From positions 62,001 to 126,000 of the forward strand of contig JACONK010000018.1 of assembly GCA_014323795.1 (NCBI GenBank): a DNA stretch of 64,000 nucleotides, read 5' to 3'. Below, piece after piece: positions 7,925-15,533 of this stretch. Source of the stretch: Paracoccaceae bacterium. Lineage in GTDB: Bacteria > Pseudomonadota > Alphaproteobacteria > Rhodobacterales > Rhodobacteraceae. The translations under genes were made by a program, and so were the position numbers. A model generated the notes under the pieces. That model made no database searches. It had not been told where the DNA came from and saw nothing but the letters and a program-made list of their open reading frames with translations. Position 1 is the first letter of the stretch. Each line of letters starts with the position of its first letter.

Positions 7925-9053
7925 CAATCTTTTCCAGCCTGTAGCGGCCCCGGGCGGCCGGCCTGATCAGGGCTGTGCCGCCATCCTGCGGGTCCGGAAT
8001 GTCGCGCAGATCCAGATAGGTCTCATAGGTCACTTCGGTGCGGGCCCGCAGCAATTTGCGGTGGCGGTCTGCCGGCAGATTGTCGCGGTAGCCGGGCTGC
8101 ACGATGGCGGAAAAAAATTCTGACACCGCCCCGGAACCGTAGCTGAAAAGCCCGACAGGCCGGCCCGCAAGATCATCCCGGGTATTTTCGAGTGCGGAGA
8201 TGAGCGCGAGGTAGAGCGACGCCGCATAGCAGTTGCCGACCTGGCGGCTGTATACCATGCCGGGCCGGCAGCGCGTCATGTCGGCCTCTGCCCCGGCCTG
8301 CCTGGCCAGATGCCCATGCCCCTTTTCAGCCATGCGCGAAAACGGCAGATGATAGCAGAACTGGGCAAATTCCCCGTAAGGCCGGCCGCCCCCGGCCTGG
8401 TAATCGGTCCAGGACCGGACCAGCCCGTGCAGGTAGCGCAGGGCGGAAAACCTGCCGTCAACCAGCGGCGTTCTGCGATAGTTCGGCCGCCAGAAATCCA
8501 TGATATCTTCGGTGTAGCACCCGCTTACCGGCTCTATTTCAACGATCCTGGGCACAGCGGACACAAGCATTGCCACGGCCCCGCAGCCCTGGGTCGGTTC
8601 CCCGGAACTGCCCCGGTCATAGCGGGCCACGTCCGCGGCGATGATCAGCACCCTTGCCCGGGGTTTGCGCATCACATGCCCGCAGGCCAGCTGCAGGGCC
8701 GCGGTGGCGGAATAGCAGGCCTGCTTCAATTCCACATTGCGGCAGTTGGCAGGCAGGCCCAGCAGGGCATGGGCGAAAATCCCGGCGCTTTTTGACTGGT
8801 CAACCCCGCTTTCGGTGGCGAAAAGCAGGGTATCGATCCCGTCGGTCCCGCAGCGTTCGATAACCGGGCGGGCCGCTTCCGCCCCGAGCGTCACGACATC
8901 TTCGTCGTGGGCGGGCAGGGCGATCTTTTCCTGCCCGATCCCGCGGGAAAATTTGGCCGGGTCACTGCCCTGCCGTTCGGCCAGGGTATCGAGCGACAGA
9001 TACAGGTGAGGGACGTAAAAACCGAACGCTTCTATCCCGACTCTGGTCGTCAT
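7887..9053 (-). CDS. hcs: Hydroxymethylglutaryl-CoA synthase
   Basis: 388 residues, thiolase fold of the bacterial HMG-CoA synthase type. The N-terminus GIEAFGFYVPHLYLSLDTLA, the catalytic acid in FATESGVDQSKS (Glu81), the nucleophile Cys113 in ELKQACYSATAAL, and GSGAVSEFFS near residue 320 are all present. It condenses acetyl-CoA with acetoacetyl-CoA. Its ATG overlaps the idi stop as ATGA. Third gene of the operon; a thiolase supplying acetoacetyl-CoA is not in the window. Confidence 0.95.
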   Translation of the reverse strand: MTTRVGIEAFGFYVPHLYLSLDTLAERQGSDPAKFSRGIGQEKIALPAHDEDVVTLGAEAARPVIERCGTDGIDTLLFATESGVDQSKSAGIFAHALLGLPANCRNVELKQACYSATAALQLACGHVMRKPRARVLIIAADVARYDRGSSGEPTQGCGAVAMLVSAVPRIVEIEPVSGCYTEDIMDFWRPNYRRTPLVDGRFSALRYLHGLVRSWTDYQAGGGRPYGEFAQFCYHLPFSRMAEKGHGHLARQAGAEADMTRCRPGMVYSRQVGNCYAASLYLALISALENTRDDLAGRPVGLFSYGSGAVSEFFSAIVQPGYRDNLPADRHRKLLRARTEVTYETYLDLRDIPDPQDGGTALIRPAARGRYRLEKIDDHKRHYVDTGR

Positions 9054-10117
9054 CTATGATGTTCCCCCCGTAACAAAAGCGATTCATTGCCTTTCAGGCT
9101 GGCGCAATTCGCGCAGCCGAGCAGGAAAAGCGCGGTTTTGAACTCCCTTTTGGTGCGCCTGATCCGGGCCGTAACAGCCGCGGTTGAATCCCTGGCCGCC
9201 GCCAGAAAGGGGGCGGCCATCCCGCACAGGTCAGCACCAAGAATCATGGCTTTTGCCATATCGATACCGTTGCGTATGCCGCCGCTGGCCACAAGGGTCG
9301 TCGGGCCGGTGGCGGCGCGCAGCAGGGGGGCGGCCTCCCGCAGGGCCTCGATGGTGGTCAGCCCCCAATCCTGGAACACCAGGCCGAGGTCATCGGCATC
9401 ATCGGTGCGGCGATGATATTCGATCCGGGACCAGGACGTACCGCCGCGCCCGGCCACGTCAAAGTGGCGCACCCCGGCTTTCAGGCCGCACCGGATATCC
9501 GCACCGGACAGGCCCGCGCCGACCTCCTTGAGCAGCACCGGCACCGGCATTTGCCGGACAAGCTGCGCGATGGCATCCGCCAGCCCGGCGAAATTGCGGT
9601 CCCCTTCGGGCTGCACCGCCTCCTGCAGGGGGTTGAGGTGCAGATAGAGCCCGTCCGCCGCCAGCACATCAATCGCGGCACGACAGGCACCGGCATCCAG
9701 GCCCGTGTTCAGTTGCACCGCCCCGATATTGGCGACCAGGGGCACACCGGGGGCCAGCGGGCGCAAATCAAAACTGTCCCGTGCGGCACCGGAACAAAAC
9801 ATCACCCGCTGGGAACCGACCGCCATGGCAATACCCGTTGCCTCCGCCGCCCTGGCGAGCCGCCGGTTGATCCGGCGTACGACGGCACCGTCGCCCCCGG
9901 TCATGGAGGATATGATCAGCGGGAAGGAAATATCCCTGCCCAGAAAGGATGTGCCCGTATCGATCGCATCCGGATCAAGGTTCGGCAGGGCGCGATGGGT
10001 CAGCCGGATCTGATCAAAGCCGGGGCCGTGCCGCTCAATCAGCGGGTCCTTGTCAAAAGCCTGCAGATGATCGATCTTGCGCTGCGCGACAGGGGGCCTG
10101 CGGTCCGGCGGGATCAT
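9050..10117 (-). CDS. fni: Isopentenyl-diphosphate delta-isomerase, type 2 (FMN-dependent)
   Basis: 355 residues from ATG 10117, chosen because it overlaps the mvaA stop as ATGA; an upstream frame start at 10195 lies within mvaA. Family features: RKIDHLQAFDKDPLIERHGPG at the N-terminus, FPLIISSMTGGDG, LNPLQEAVQPEGDRNF, VLLKEVGAGLSG, and the flavin-phosphate site VASGGIRNGIDMAKAMILGA near residue 280. It interconverts IPP and DMAPP with reduced FMN. Second gene of the operon, as in Paracoccus zeaxanthinifaciens where the gene is called idi. Confidence 0.95.
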   Translation of the reverse strand: MIPPDRRPPVAQRKIDHLQAFDKDPLIERHGPGFDQIRLTHRALPNLDPDAIDTGTSFLGRDISFPLIISSMTGGDGAVVRRINRRLARAAEATGIAMAVGSQRVMFCSGAARDSFDLRPLAPGVPLVANIGAVQLNTGLDAGACRAAIDVLAADGLYLHLNPLQEAVQPEGDRNFAGLADAIAQLVRQMPVPVLLKEVGAGLSGADIRCGLKAGVRHFDVAGRGGTSWSRIEYHRRTDDADDLGLVFQDWGLTTIEALREAAPLLRAATGPTTLVASGGIRNGIDMAKAMILGADLCGMAAPFLAAARDSTAAVTARIRRTKREFKTALFLLGCANCASLKGNESLLLRGEHHR

Positions 10118-11151
10118 GACCGTTCCAGGGCCAGATGGGCGCGCATCAGCGCACCGGGGCTGGTTTGCGCGGCCAGCAGCGACAATTCCCCGCACAGCAC
10201 GGTCGCCGCGCAGATACAGGCCAGACGCCGCGCATTTGCGCCCGGTTCCCCATCCCTGCGGCAGCCCATTTCCGCCAGATGTGCGGCCACCTGGCCGCCC
10301 CCCTTGCCGGCCCCGACAGTGCCCAGGATCAGGTTCGGCAGCGTGCAGGAGAAATAGAGCGAATCCCCGCGCATTTCACAGTGCACGATGCCCTGGCTGC
10401 CTTCCACGATATTGGCCGCATCCTGCCCGGTGGCGAGGTAGAATGCCAGAAGCATGTTGGCAAAATGCGCATTGGCGCTGCGCAGGGAGCCGGCAACCGA
10501 CCCGCCAATCAGGTTCTTTTCCAGGTTCAGCCGCATCATCCTTTCCGGTGTTGTCCGCAACATGCGGTGCAGCAGACGCCGCGGGATGTCAATTTCCGCG
10601 ATAACGTATTTGCCGCGCCCCAGGATACCGTTGACGGCGGATGTCTTCTTGTCGGTGCAGAAGTTGCCTGAAATTGACGCATGCCGCAGCCCGGGGTACT
10701 CCGCCAGGATCCGGTCCATGACCGCATCAGCGGCTTTTGTGACCATGTTGTGGCCGGCGGCGTCGCCGGTGGCGCATTCCAGGCGGATATACAGCAGGTT
10801 GCCCACGATTTGGCGGTTGAGCCCGACAAGCCGCACGAAACGGCCTGTTTCGGCCACTGTGGCGGCAATGTCCGCCTCGCGGGCGGCAATGGATTGCCAC
10901 GCCTGATGGGCGGCGGCGGCGTTTTCGGCCTTCAGCAGGACAGACCGGGCCATGCGTTCATCCACCAGGGTGCAGCGGATGCCCCCGCTGCGGCGCGATA
11001 CGCCCGCCCCCCGTGCGGTGGATGGCCAGAGCGGCGTTTCATAGGTGGCCAGCGGAACGGTGACCGCCCCCTGCACAATATCACCGGTCAGGGCCAGGGG
11101 GCCGACCCATTTTGTCGGCAGGGGTGTTGTGTGCGGCGCGTTTCTGATCAT
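10114..11151 (-). CDS. mvaA: Hydroxymethylglutaryl-CoA reductase
   Basis: 345 residues. Catalytic and binding motifs are visible: CTDKKTSAVNGILGRGK (catalytic Lys region), TGDAAGHNMVTKAAD (Asp region), ANIVEGSQGIVHCE, and the dinucleotide-binding LGTVGAGKGGG. The overall pattern resembles the Paracoccus enzyme and class I-like catalytic cores. It reduces HMG-CoA to mevalonate, normally the committed step. First gene of the six-gene operon. A ribosome site AGGGAAG lies about 11 bases upstream; three 12-bp direct repeats lie 80-115 bases upstream (11231-11266). Confidence 0.95.
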   Translation of the reverse strand: MIRNAPHTTPLPTKWVGPLALTGDIVQGAVTVPLATYETPLWPSTARGAGVSRRSGGIRCTLVDERMARSVLLKAENAAAAHQAWQSIAAREADIAATVAETGRFVRLVGLNRQIVGNLLYIRLECATGDAAGHNMVTKAADAVMDRILAEYPGLRHASISGNFCTDKKTSAVNGILGRGKYVIAEIDIPRRLLHRMLRTTPERMMRLNLEKNLIGGSVAGSLRSANAHFANMLLAFYLATGQDAANIVEGSQGIVHCEMRGDSLYFSCTLPNLILGTVGAGKGGGQVAAHLAEMGCRRDGEPGANARRLACICAATVLCGELSLLAAQTSPGALMRAHLALERS

Positions 11152-11230
11152 CAGGGCGTGTCTTCCCTATCCCCTGTCGGGTCGCATGGTTTTGCCGGAT
11201 TTACCCGATGTCTGATGCCTTGGAAATATC

Positions 11231-11266
11231 CCCGGCAGAAGTCCCGGCAGAAATCCCGACAGAAAC
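11231..11266. repeat. Three 12-bp direct repeats upstream of mvaA
   Basis: CCCGGCAGAAGT, CCCGGCAGAAAT and CCCGACAGAAAC in direct succession, 80-115 bases before the mvaA start. They could be protein-binding iterons or simple slippage repeats; no homologous site is known to me. Confidence 0.75.
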
Positions 11267-11418
11267 ATTGTCCGGGGCGCGGGTGCTTCCCCCCCGGGCG
11301 TGTGGTGTGTGCGCACCGGTTTGCCCCTGTTACAGGGTGCAGGCCGCCGCACCCCGACCATGACCCGGCCATGAAAGCAGGCAGAACCCGGCACAGGTGC
11401 GTGCCAGGGGCAGGCAGA

Positions 11419-11692
11419 CGGGTAGCGCATCCGCCGTTGTATACGTCCCTTCCATGGCGGAGGATGTCTGCGCCTCCAGCCGTTGCAGGGGGCGGATAAG
11501 GATGTAAGGATTATCCAAAAGCCTGCATGCCCCGCGCAGCTGGCCTGTCGCCGCCATCGCCGCGCCCGGTTGCAGGGCCACCCGGGACAGGTCAAACTTC
11601 GGCGGCAGGGCATTGGGCACAAATGCCCGCTGATTATAAACTGTCGGGACAAGATGGCCCGCAGGGCTGTTTTCAAAGTCGGCGGTGCGCAC
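11419..11692 (-). pseudogene. Fic family protein, N-terminal remnant
   Basis: From a GTG at 11692 about 91 codons match the Fic N-terminal (Fic_N) region: SPAGHLVPTVYNQRAFVPN, LLDNPYILIRPLQRLEAQ, TSSAMEGTYTTADAL. The similarity then stops abruptly and the frame continues as unrelated residues. The Fic catalytic HPFx(D/N)GNGR motif is absent, so only a 5' stump of an AMPylator gene is left. A perfect palindrome sits directly upstream of the start. The downstream side abuts the repeats and mvaA. Confidence 0.75.
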
Positions 11693-11693
11693 T

Positions 11694-11709
11694 TTATAGT
11701 TTTCTATAA
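11694..11709. promoter_or_regulatory. AT-rich palindrome before the Fic relic
   Basis: TTATAGTTTTCTATAA: 6-bp arms around TTTT, two bases upstream of the relic's GTG. Further half-sites, TTATAC at 11725 and CTATAA at 11745, follow in a short AT-rich patch within a GC-rich area. It looks like an autoregulatory operator and/or -10 region. Confidence 0.5.
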
Positions 11710-12006
11710 TTTCGGGGTGTCACATTATACTTGTCGGGCAAAAACTATAAGGCAACGCCTGTGCCTGCAAAAAAACTGTCAGGTTGCCAGGCCCGTTGTC
11801 TGTATTTTTCACCGCAGCGATGAAAATTCAGCCAAAAGCCTGTTCAGCACTTCGGCGGGACTGGCACCGGTTGCCCGCCCGTGCCGTAACGCGGCACGGC
11901 TTGCGCGGGCAGGCCGGGCATGTCATAATAAAACCCGGCCTGCCGAACAGGGCCGCACAGGATGAGACGTATCGGCAGCAGCCATGGAACAGGGGGGGTT
12001 GGCATA
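11710..12006. other. Gene-free stretch between Fic relic and coiled-coil gene
   Basis: AT-richer than its surroundings at its left end. It holds possible operator half-sites and a 40-bp relic matching the ImmA/IrrE-like gene (11818-11857); no intact gene was seen. Confidence 0.5.
11818..11857 (-). pseudogene. 40-bp relic of an ImmA/IrrE-like gene
   Basis: This segment matches the inside of the gene at 15534-16121 (region near 15771-15810) with about three mismatches. On the minus strand it reads AEVLNRLLAEF against AEVLNTLLAEF in the intact gene. It marks a second, lost copy of that module. Confidence 0.55.
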
Positions 12007-12699
12007 ATGGGCGTTGAACCAGGCAGGCATTCCGGCGCAAAAGCGGGGGCGGGCAAAACATCCGCCAAACGCCGCAAGGGTGCCGGCGGGGGCGGCAACG
12101 GCTTTGACGGGCGCCTTCGGGCACTGGAAATTCAGACCATACGGATTGATGAGCGCGTTACCGCCATACAGCAGAATATGGCAACAAGAAACGACGTGGC
12201 CATCCTGGAAGAGCGCGTCACCGCCATGCAGCAGAATATGGCGACAAAAAACGACGTGACCACCCTGGAGGAACGCGTCACCGCCATGCAGCAGAACATG
12301 GCAACAAAAAACGACGTGGCCATCCTGGAAGAGCGCGTCACCGCCATACAGCAGAATATGCAGCAGAATGTGGCAACAAGGAAAGACGTGACAGCCCTGG
12401 AGGAGCGCGTCACCGCCATACAGCAGAATATGCAGCAGAATATGGCAACAAGGAAAGACGCGACAGCCCTAGAGGAACGCGTCACCGCCATACAGCAGAA
12501 TATGCAGCAGAATATGGCAACAAGGAAAGACGCGACAGCCCTGGAGGAACGCGTTACCGCCATACAGCAGAATATAGAGCAGAATATGGCAACAAAAAAC
12601 GACTTAACCACCCTAAAGGTGTGGATACTGGCCGGCATTCTGTCCGGCATGGCCATTGCGGCAGCTGCAAGTGCTGCCATTGTCAGGGTTCTTTTATAA
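12007..12699 (+). CDS. Repeat-built coiled-coil protein with C-terminal membrane anchor
   Basis: 230 residues from ATG 12007; an in-frame ATG at 11962 is possible but less likely. After a Gly/Lys-rich N-terminus (about 45 residues) the protein is made of near-identical units beginning ERVTAIQQNMATKNDV: three of 20 residues, then three of 24 residues in which QQNM is duplicated, then a partial unit. The last 27 residues (KVWILAGILSGMAIAAAASA...) form one membrane helix. Units keep the frame (60 or 72 bp), so length can vary without loss. The C-terminal unit and helix are duplicated as a relic at 13604. Function unknown; its architecture parallels the other coiled-coil/anchor proteins of the window. 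Confidence 0.75.
   Translation: MGVEPGRHSGAKAGAGKTSAKRRKGAGGGGNGFDGRLRALEIQTIRIDERVTAIQQNMATRNDVAILEERVTAMQQNMATKNDVTTLEERVTAMQQNMATKNDVAILEERVTAIQQNMQQNVATRKDVTALEERVTAIQQNMQQNMATRKDATALEERVTAIQQNMQQNMATRKDATALEERVTAIQQNIEQNMATKNDLTTLKVWILAGILSGMAIAAAASAAIVRVLL
12151..12620 (+). repeat. In-frame 60/72-bp tandem repeats
   Basis: Three 60-bp and three 72-bp units plus a partial one, each starting near GAGCGCGTCACCGCCAT. The 72-bp version contains an internal duplication of CAGCAGAATATG. This is coding coiled-coil repeat, not CRISPR: there are no unique spacers. Confidence 0.9.
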
Positions 12700-12798
12700 C
12701 CCCCGTGCGCCTGGGCCACCCGGCCGCCGTTTTGGGGCAGCGGCCGGGCGCAACGCCGGCCGGGGCATCACCCCCCGGGCGCGGCGGCTGATCCTGGA

Positions 12799-13476
12799 TC
12801 AGAACGAGAAGAGAACGCCGATTCCCAGCTTGGTTTGGTTGAACTCAAGGGGTAGTCCATCAAAATAGTCCTCATCATCATATTGGGCGTGTTCCAGCTG
12901 GGCGAACAATTTATACCCGTCTGCCAGCTGATAGTTTAAACCTGCCACCACCTTGGGGCCAAGGTGAATGTTGCTGTCGGTGAGATTACCAGGAATCTCA
13001 ACAGAAGCGGAAACGTTTTGTGCTGTTGCTGATACCGAAGCTGGGAACTCGGCCTCGGCCGCGGACAGGCCGATACCGCCATAGAACGAAAGGTTTTCGG
13101 ACGCATTCACTCCCGCCAGAAACAGCAGGTCCGCACTGAACTTCGCCTCTAAATCAAAACTAGCCGTCGTCTCCACACCCTCAACTGGCACAGTAAGTTT
13201 AATACCTGGAAAAGATGTGTTCTCAGCGGCCAGGGTGCCCTGAAAGCCGATGAAGCCCCCGTTGGCCGTGGGAATGGTGTATCGAGCCACAACACCCAGG
13301 GCCTGTCCGGTTCCGTCGCCTCCATCCAAGCTGAGGTCTTCATCTTCATAGCCGTCGCTTTCATACTGCGCCCCTTGCAGGATGATGCCGAATTCGAACT
13401 CATTGGCCAGGGCGGGGCTGTACGACAGTGCAACGGCAACACCTGCCGCCGCGCAAATTTTGTTACGGGTTTTCAT
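12799..13476 (-). CDS. Outer-membrane beta-barrel protein
   Basis: 225 residues from ATG 13476, which has GGAAGGAACC upstream. A signal peptide is clear (MKTRNKICAAAGVAVALSYS, cleavage after PALA). The mature protein has alternating hydrophobic residues, Asn/Asp-rich loops (YESDGYEDEDLSLDGGDG) and ends in aromatic residues (KLGIGVLFSF), the usual C-terminal signature recognised by the BAM machinery. No porin or adhesin subfamily is recognised. A 16-G tract lies 63-78 bases upstream of the start on the coding strand and may sit between promoter elements, so expression could be phase-variable. Confidence 0.8.
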   Translation of the reverse strand: MKTRNKICAAAGVAVALSYSPALANEFEFGIILQGAQYESDGYEDEDLSLDGGDGTGQALGVVARYTIPTANGGFIGFQGTLAAENTSFPGIKLTVPVEGVETTASFDLEAKFSADLLFLAGVNASENLSFYGGIGLSAAEAEFPASVSATAQNVSASVEIPGNLTDSNIHLGPKVVAGLNYQLADGYKLFAQLEHAQYDDEDYFDGLPLEFNQTKLGIGVLFSF

Positions 13477-13538
13477 ATTTTGGTTCCTTCCAAGGTTTGC
13501 CACAAGGGTCGGCACAGGCCGATTTGGAACCGAACTTA

Positions 13539-13554
13539 CCCCCCCCCCCCCCCC
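13539..13554 (-). promoter_or_regulatory. G16 homopolymer tract upstream of the outer-membrane gene
   Basis: Sixteen consecutive C on the plus strand (G on the coding strand of the outer-membrane gene). It is flanked by CCTTGC upstream and TAAGTT downstream, which could be -35 and -10 elements with the tract as spacer. Long mononucleotide spacers of this kind cause promoter phase variation in Neisseria and Helicobacter. Promoter assignment is inference; the tract itself is plain. Confidence 0.6.
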
Positions 13555-13603
13555 GCAAGGGGTTTAAAGGGGTTTAAGGGATTTTTTTGCATTACAGCAG
13601 AAC

Positions 13604-13717
13604 ATGGCGACAAAAGGCGATGTGGCTGACCTAAAGGTGTGGATACGTGCCGGCATTCCGTCCGGTATGGCAATTGCGGCAGCCACATTTGCCGGCGTTG
13701 CCAGGGTGTTTTTATGA
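13604..13717 (+). pseudogene. C-terminal fragment of the repeat coiled-coil gene
   Basis: 37 codons (MATKGDVADLKVWIRAGIPS... to RVFL and a stop) closely match the last unit and membrane helix of the gene at 12007-12699, also at DNA level upstream of the ATG (CAGCAGAACATGGCGACAAA). The outer-membrane gene now lies between the two copies. It could still yield a tiny membrane peptide but is best read as a duplication remnant. Confidence 0.65.
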
Positions 13718-13864
13718 CCGGTGCGCACCTGCACCCGTCAGGGGACAGGTGCCGCGCAGAACTGCCCGGTGGCAGATTGAACAACGCGGCGGCGGGTCAG
13801 GTGATCTGCAGGGCCCGTTCAGAAACGAGCCCCCCGGCAGGAATTGTCCACCAAATTTGCCAAC

Positions 13865-14356
13865 TCATGGATGGTCGCAGGGAAAAATGCACACCCCTGT
13901 CGTTTGTCTGCACATAGTGCGCCCCCTTCTTTTCCCATCGGGTCGCATCCACGCCCTGCAGCATCCCTTTCGGGTTTCGTGCGGCACCGCAATTATGTCG
14001 GCGGCGGGGGTGTTCAGGTAATCGGTGAGCGCACCGAAATCCTCCTGGAACCTTCCCAGACGGTGGCCGGACAGGGTAAGCGATTCCTCACCGGTTTTCC
14101 TGGACTTGCGGATTTTCCCGGACTTGACGTTCACGGGCCAGACCATGCCGTTGGTACGGATACGAATATCGGCCTGGTCGTCGTGTCCGGCCTCCTTCCA
14201 CATCGGGTGATGGCCCGCGCCCGTATCCGCCCTGATTGCCCGCACAAGCAGCTCTTCCATCTCCCAGCCCTGGCAGCGGCCCCCTGTGAACAGGGCGTGG
14301 TACTGCTTTAGATCCCGCTCAAGGTGCCGGATCATTCTGGCGGTCAGACGATACAT
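13865..14356 (-). CDS. Putative type II restriction endonuclease, probably 3'-truncated
   Basis: 163 residues from ATG 14356, which lies inside the 3' end of the methyltransferase gene (38-base overlap). A PD-(D/E)XK-like core is visible: GWEMEELLVRAI (Glu), then HDDQADIRI (Asp) and WPVNVKSGKI (catalytic Lys) around residues 32-85. After IIAVPH (about residue 125) the tail is rich in Cys, Arg and Gly and looks unlike a nuclease, so the original 3' end may have been replaced. Pairing with an adjacent DNA methyltransferase supports the restriction role. The recognition sequence is unknown. Confidence 0.55.
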   Translation of the reverse strand: MYRLTARMIRHLERDLKQYHALFTGGRCQGWEMEELLVRAIRADTGAGHHPMWKEAGHDDQADIRIRTNGMVWPVNVKSGKIRKSRKTGEESLTLSGHRLGRFQEDFGALTDYLNTPAADIIAVPHETRKGCCRAWMRPDGKRRGRTMCRQTTGVCIFPCDHP

Positions 14357-15287
14357 GGCCCATCCATTGTCGTGCGAAATCCACGTATTCAGGGTTGATC
14401 TCAATCCCCAGCCAGTCAATGCCCATCTCCGCCGCCACAACGCATTCCGACCCGGACCCGGCAAACGGCACCAGCAGCCTGCCCCCGGTGCCGTTGATGC
14501 GGGATTTGATCAGCCGCCGGGTCAGTTCCATGGGCTTTTGCGTCGGGTGCTTCAGCGTGGCGTGATCCCGATGATGTTTTGCCTCCTGCGGCGGAAAGAC
14601 CCTGCCGCCGCAATCATAACATTTGAACCAGCGTTCAACGGCACCGGCCCCGCCGGCCAGGGCGGGAACCTTGATAACATCGCGCGGCAACGCCCCGCCA
14701 TGATCGGTATAAAGCGTTTCCCGCCCACCCCTGCCCCCGAAACGGGAATGCGTCCCGGCCCGCACCCGGCCCACGGCGTTCTTGCGATAGCTGTCGGTAT
14801 AGGGTTCCCTGATCTGGTCCACCTCCAGTGCGGGCCGGGGCTGGCCAGCGGGCCAGAGGCACAGGATGCTCTCATGGGATCTTTGCCAGAACCTGGCCTG
14901 CGGCACCGCCTTGTTGGTATAGTGCCAGGCCAGCCAGCGCTGCCGTTCCATCGGATACCTGACGGCCAGATGCGCCAGAATTTCCGGAAAGCCGTAAACA
15001 TAGAGGATGCCGCCCGGGGCCACCAGCCCAAGGCAGCGCGCAATCCAGTCTGCCGCCCACTCCACATACTGGTCCATCGGGCGGCTGTCGGACCCGTTCC
15101 CGAAATCCTTGCCGATGTTGTAGGGCGGGTCAGCGATAACCACGTCAAATTTTGCGTCATCCGGTACTCTGGCCAGTACATCCAGAACATCGCCCTGCAC
15201 CAATCCCGTGCGCAGCCGCGCCCCCACGGGGGTATCGGCGGCATCCGTGCGGGAATCAAATGTGCGCCGGGCTTCGATGATACGCAT
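14319..15287 (-). CDS. Site-specific DNA methyltransferase (N4-C/N6-A, beta class)
   Basis: 322 residues, ATG 15287 with CCAGGGG upstream. The catalytic motif IV is VVIADPPYNIGKDFG (about residue 50) and the SAM motif I comes late (RLLVPFAGSGSECVVAAE, about residue 285), the beta-class order. HPTQKP precedes motif I. An insert with CYDCGG and HHRDH may bind zinc. Modification half of an RM pair with the overlapping endonuclease gene downstream. SAM-dependent; the methylated base cannot be told from motifs alone. Confidence 0.85.
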   Translation of the reverse strand: MRIIEARRTFDSRTDAADTPVGARLRTGLVQGDVLDVLARVPDDAKFDVVIADPPYNIGKDFGNGSDSRPMDQYVEWAADWIARCLGLVAPGGILYVYGFPEILAHLAVRYPMERQRWLAWHYTNKAVPQARFWQRSHESILCLWPAGQPRPALEVDQIREPYTDSYRKNAVGRVRAGTHSRFGGRGGRETLYTDHGGALPRDVIKVPALAGGAGAVERWFKCYDCGGRVFPPQEAKHHRDHATLKHPTQKPMELTRRLIKSRINGTGGRLLVPFAGSGSECVVAAEMGIDWLGIEINPEYVDFARQWMGHVSSDRQNDPAP

Positions 15288-15533
15288 TGCTGCCCCTGGA
15301 TTGCAGAATTCCGGGCATAGAAATCCTGGCTGGTGGATTCAACATTGTTTCATCACAAAATGCGATGCCCGCAGGCCCGGCGGGCGGTGCCGGTGATGGC
15401 CCCCGCCCGGTGTGCCGCATGCGCAGAGCCTCACATCATCCGGCAGCCGATGCGGCCGCCCTCATGCCAGCCGCAGAGCGTATGCTCGTACGTTCCGCAA
15501 TCGGGCATCTTCTCCCGGCTGGTACGGGCCAGC

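Noticed and set aside
12151-12620. Regular 60/72-bp repeats as a possible CRISPR array
   Set aside because: Units are contiguous, in frame, without unique spacers, and encode a coiled coil; no cas genes present.
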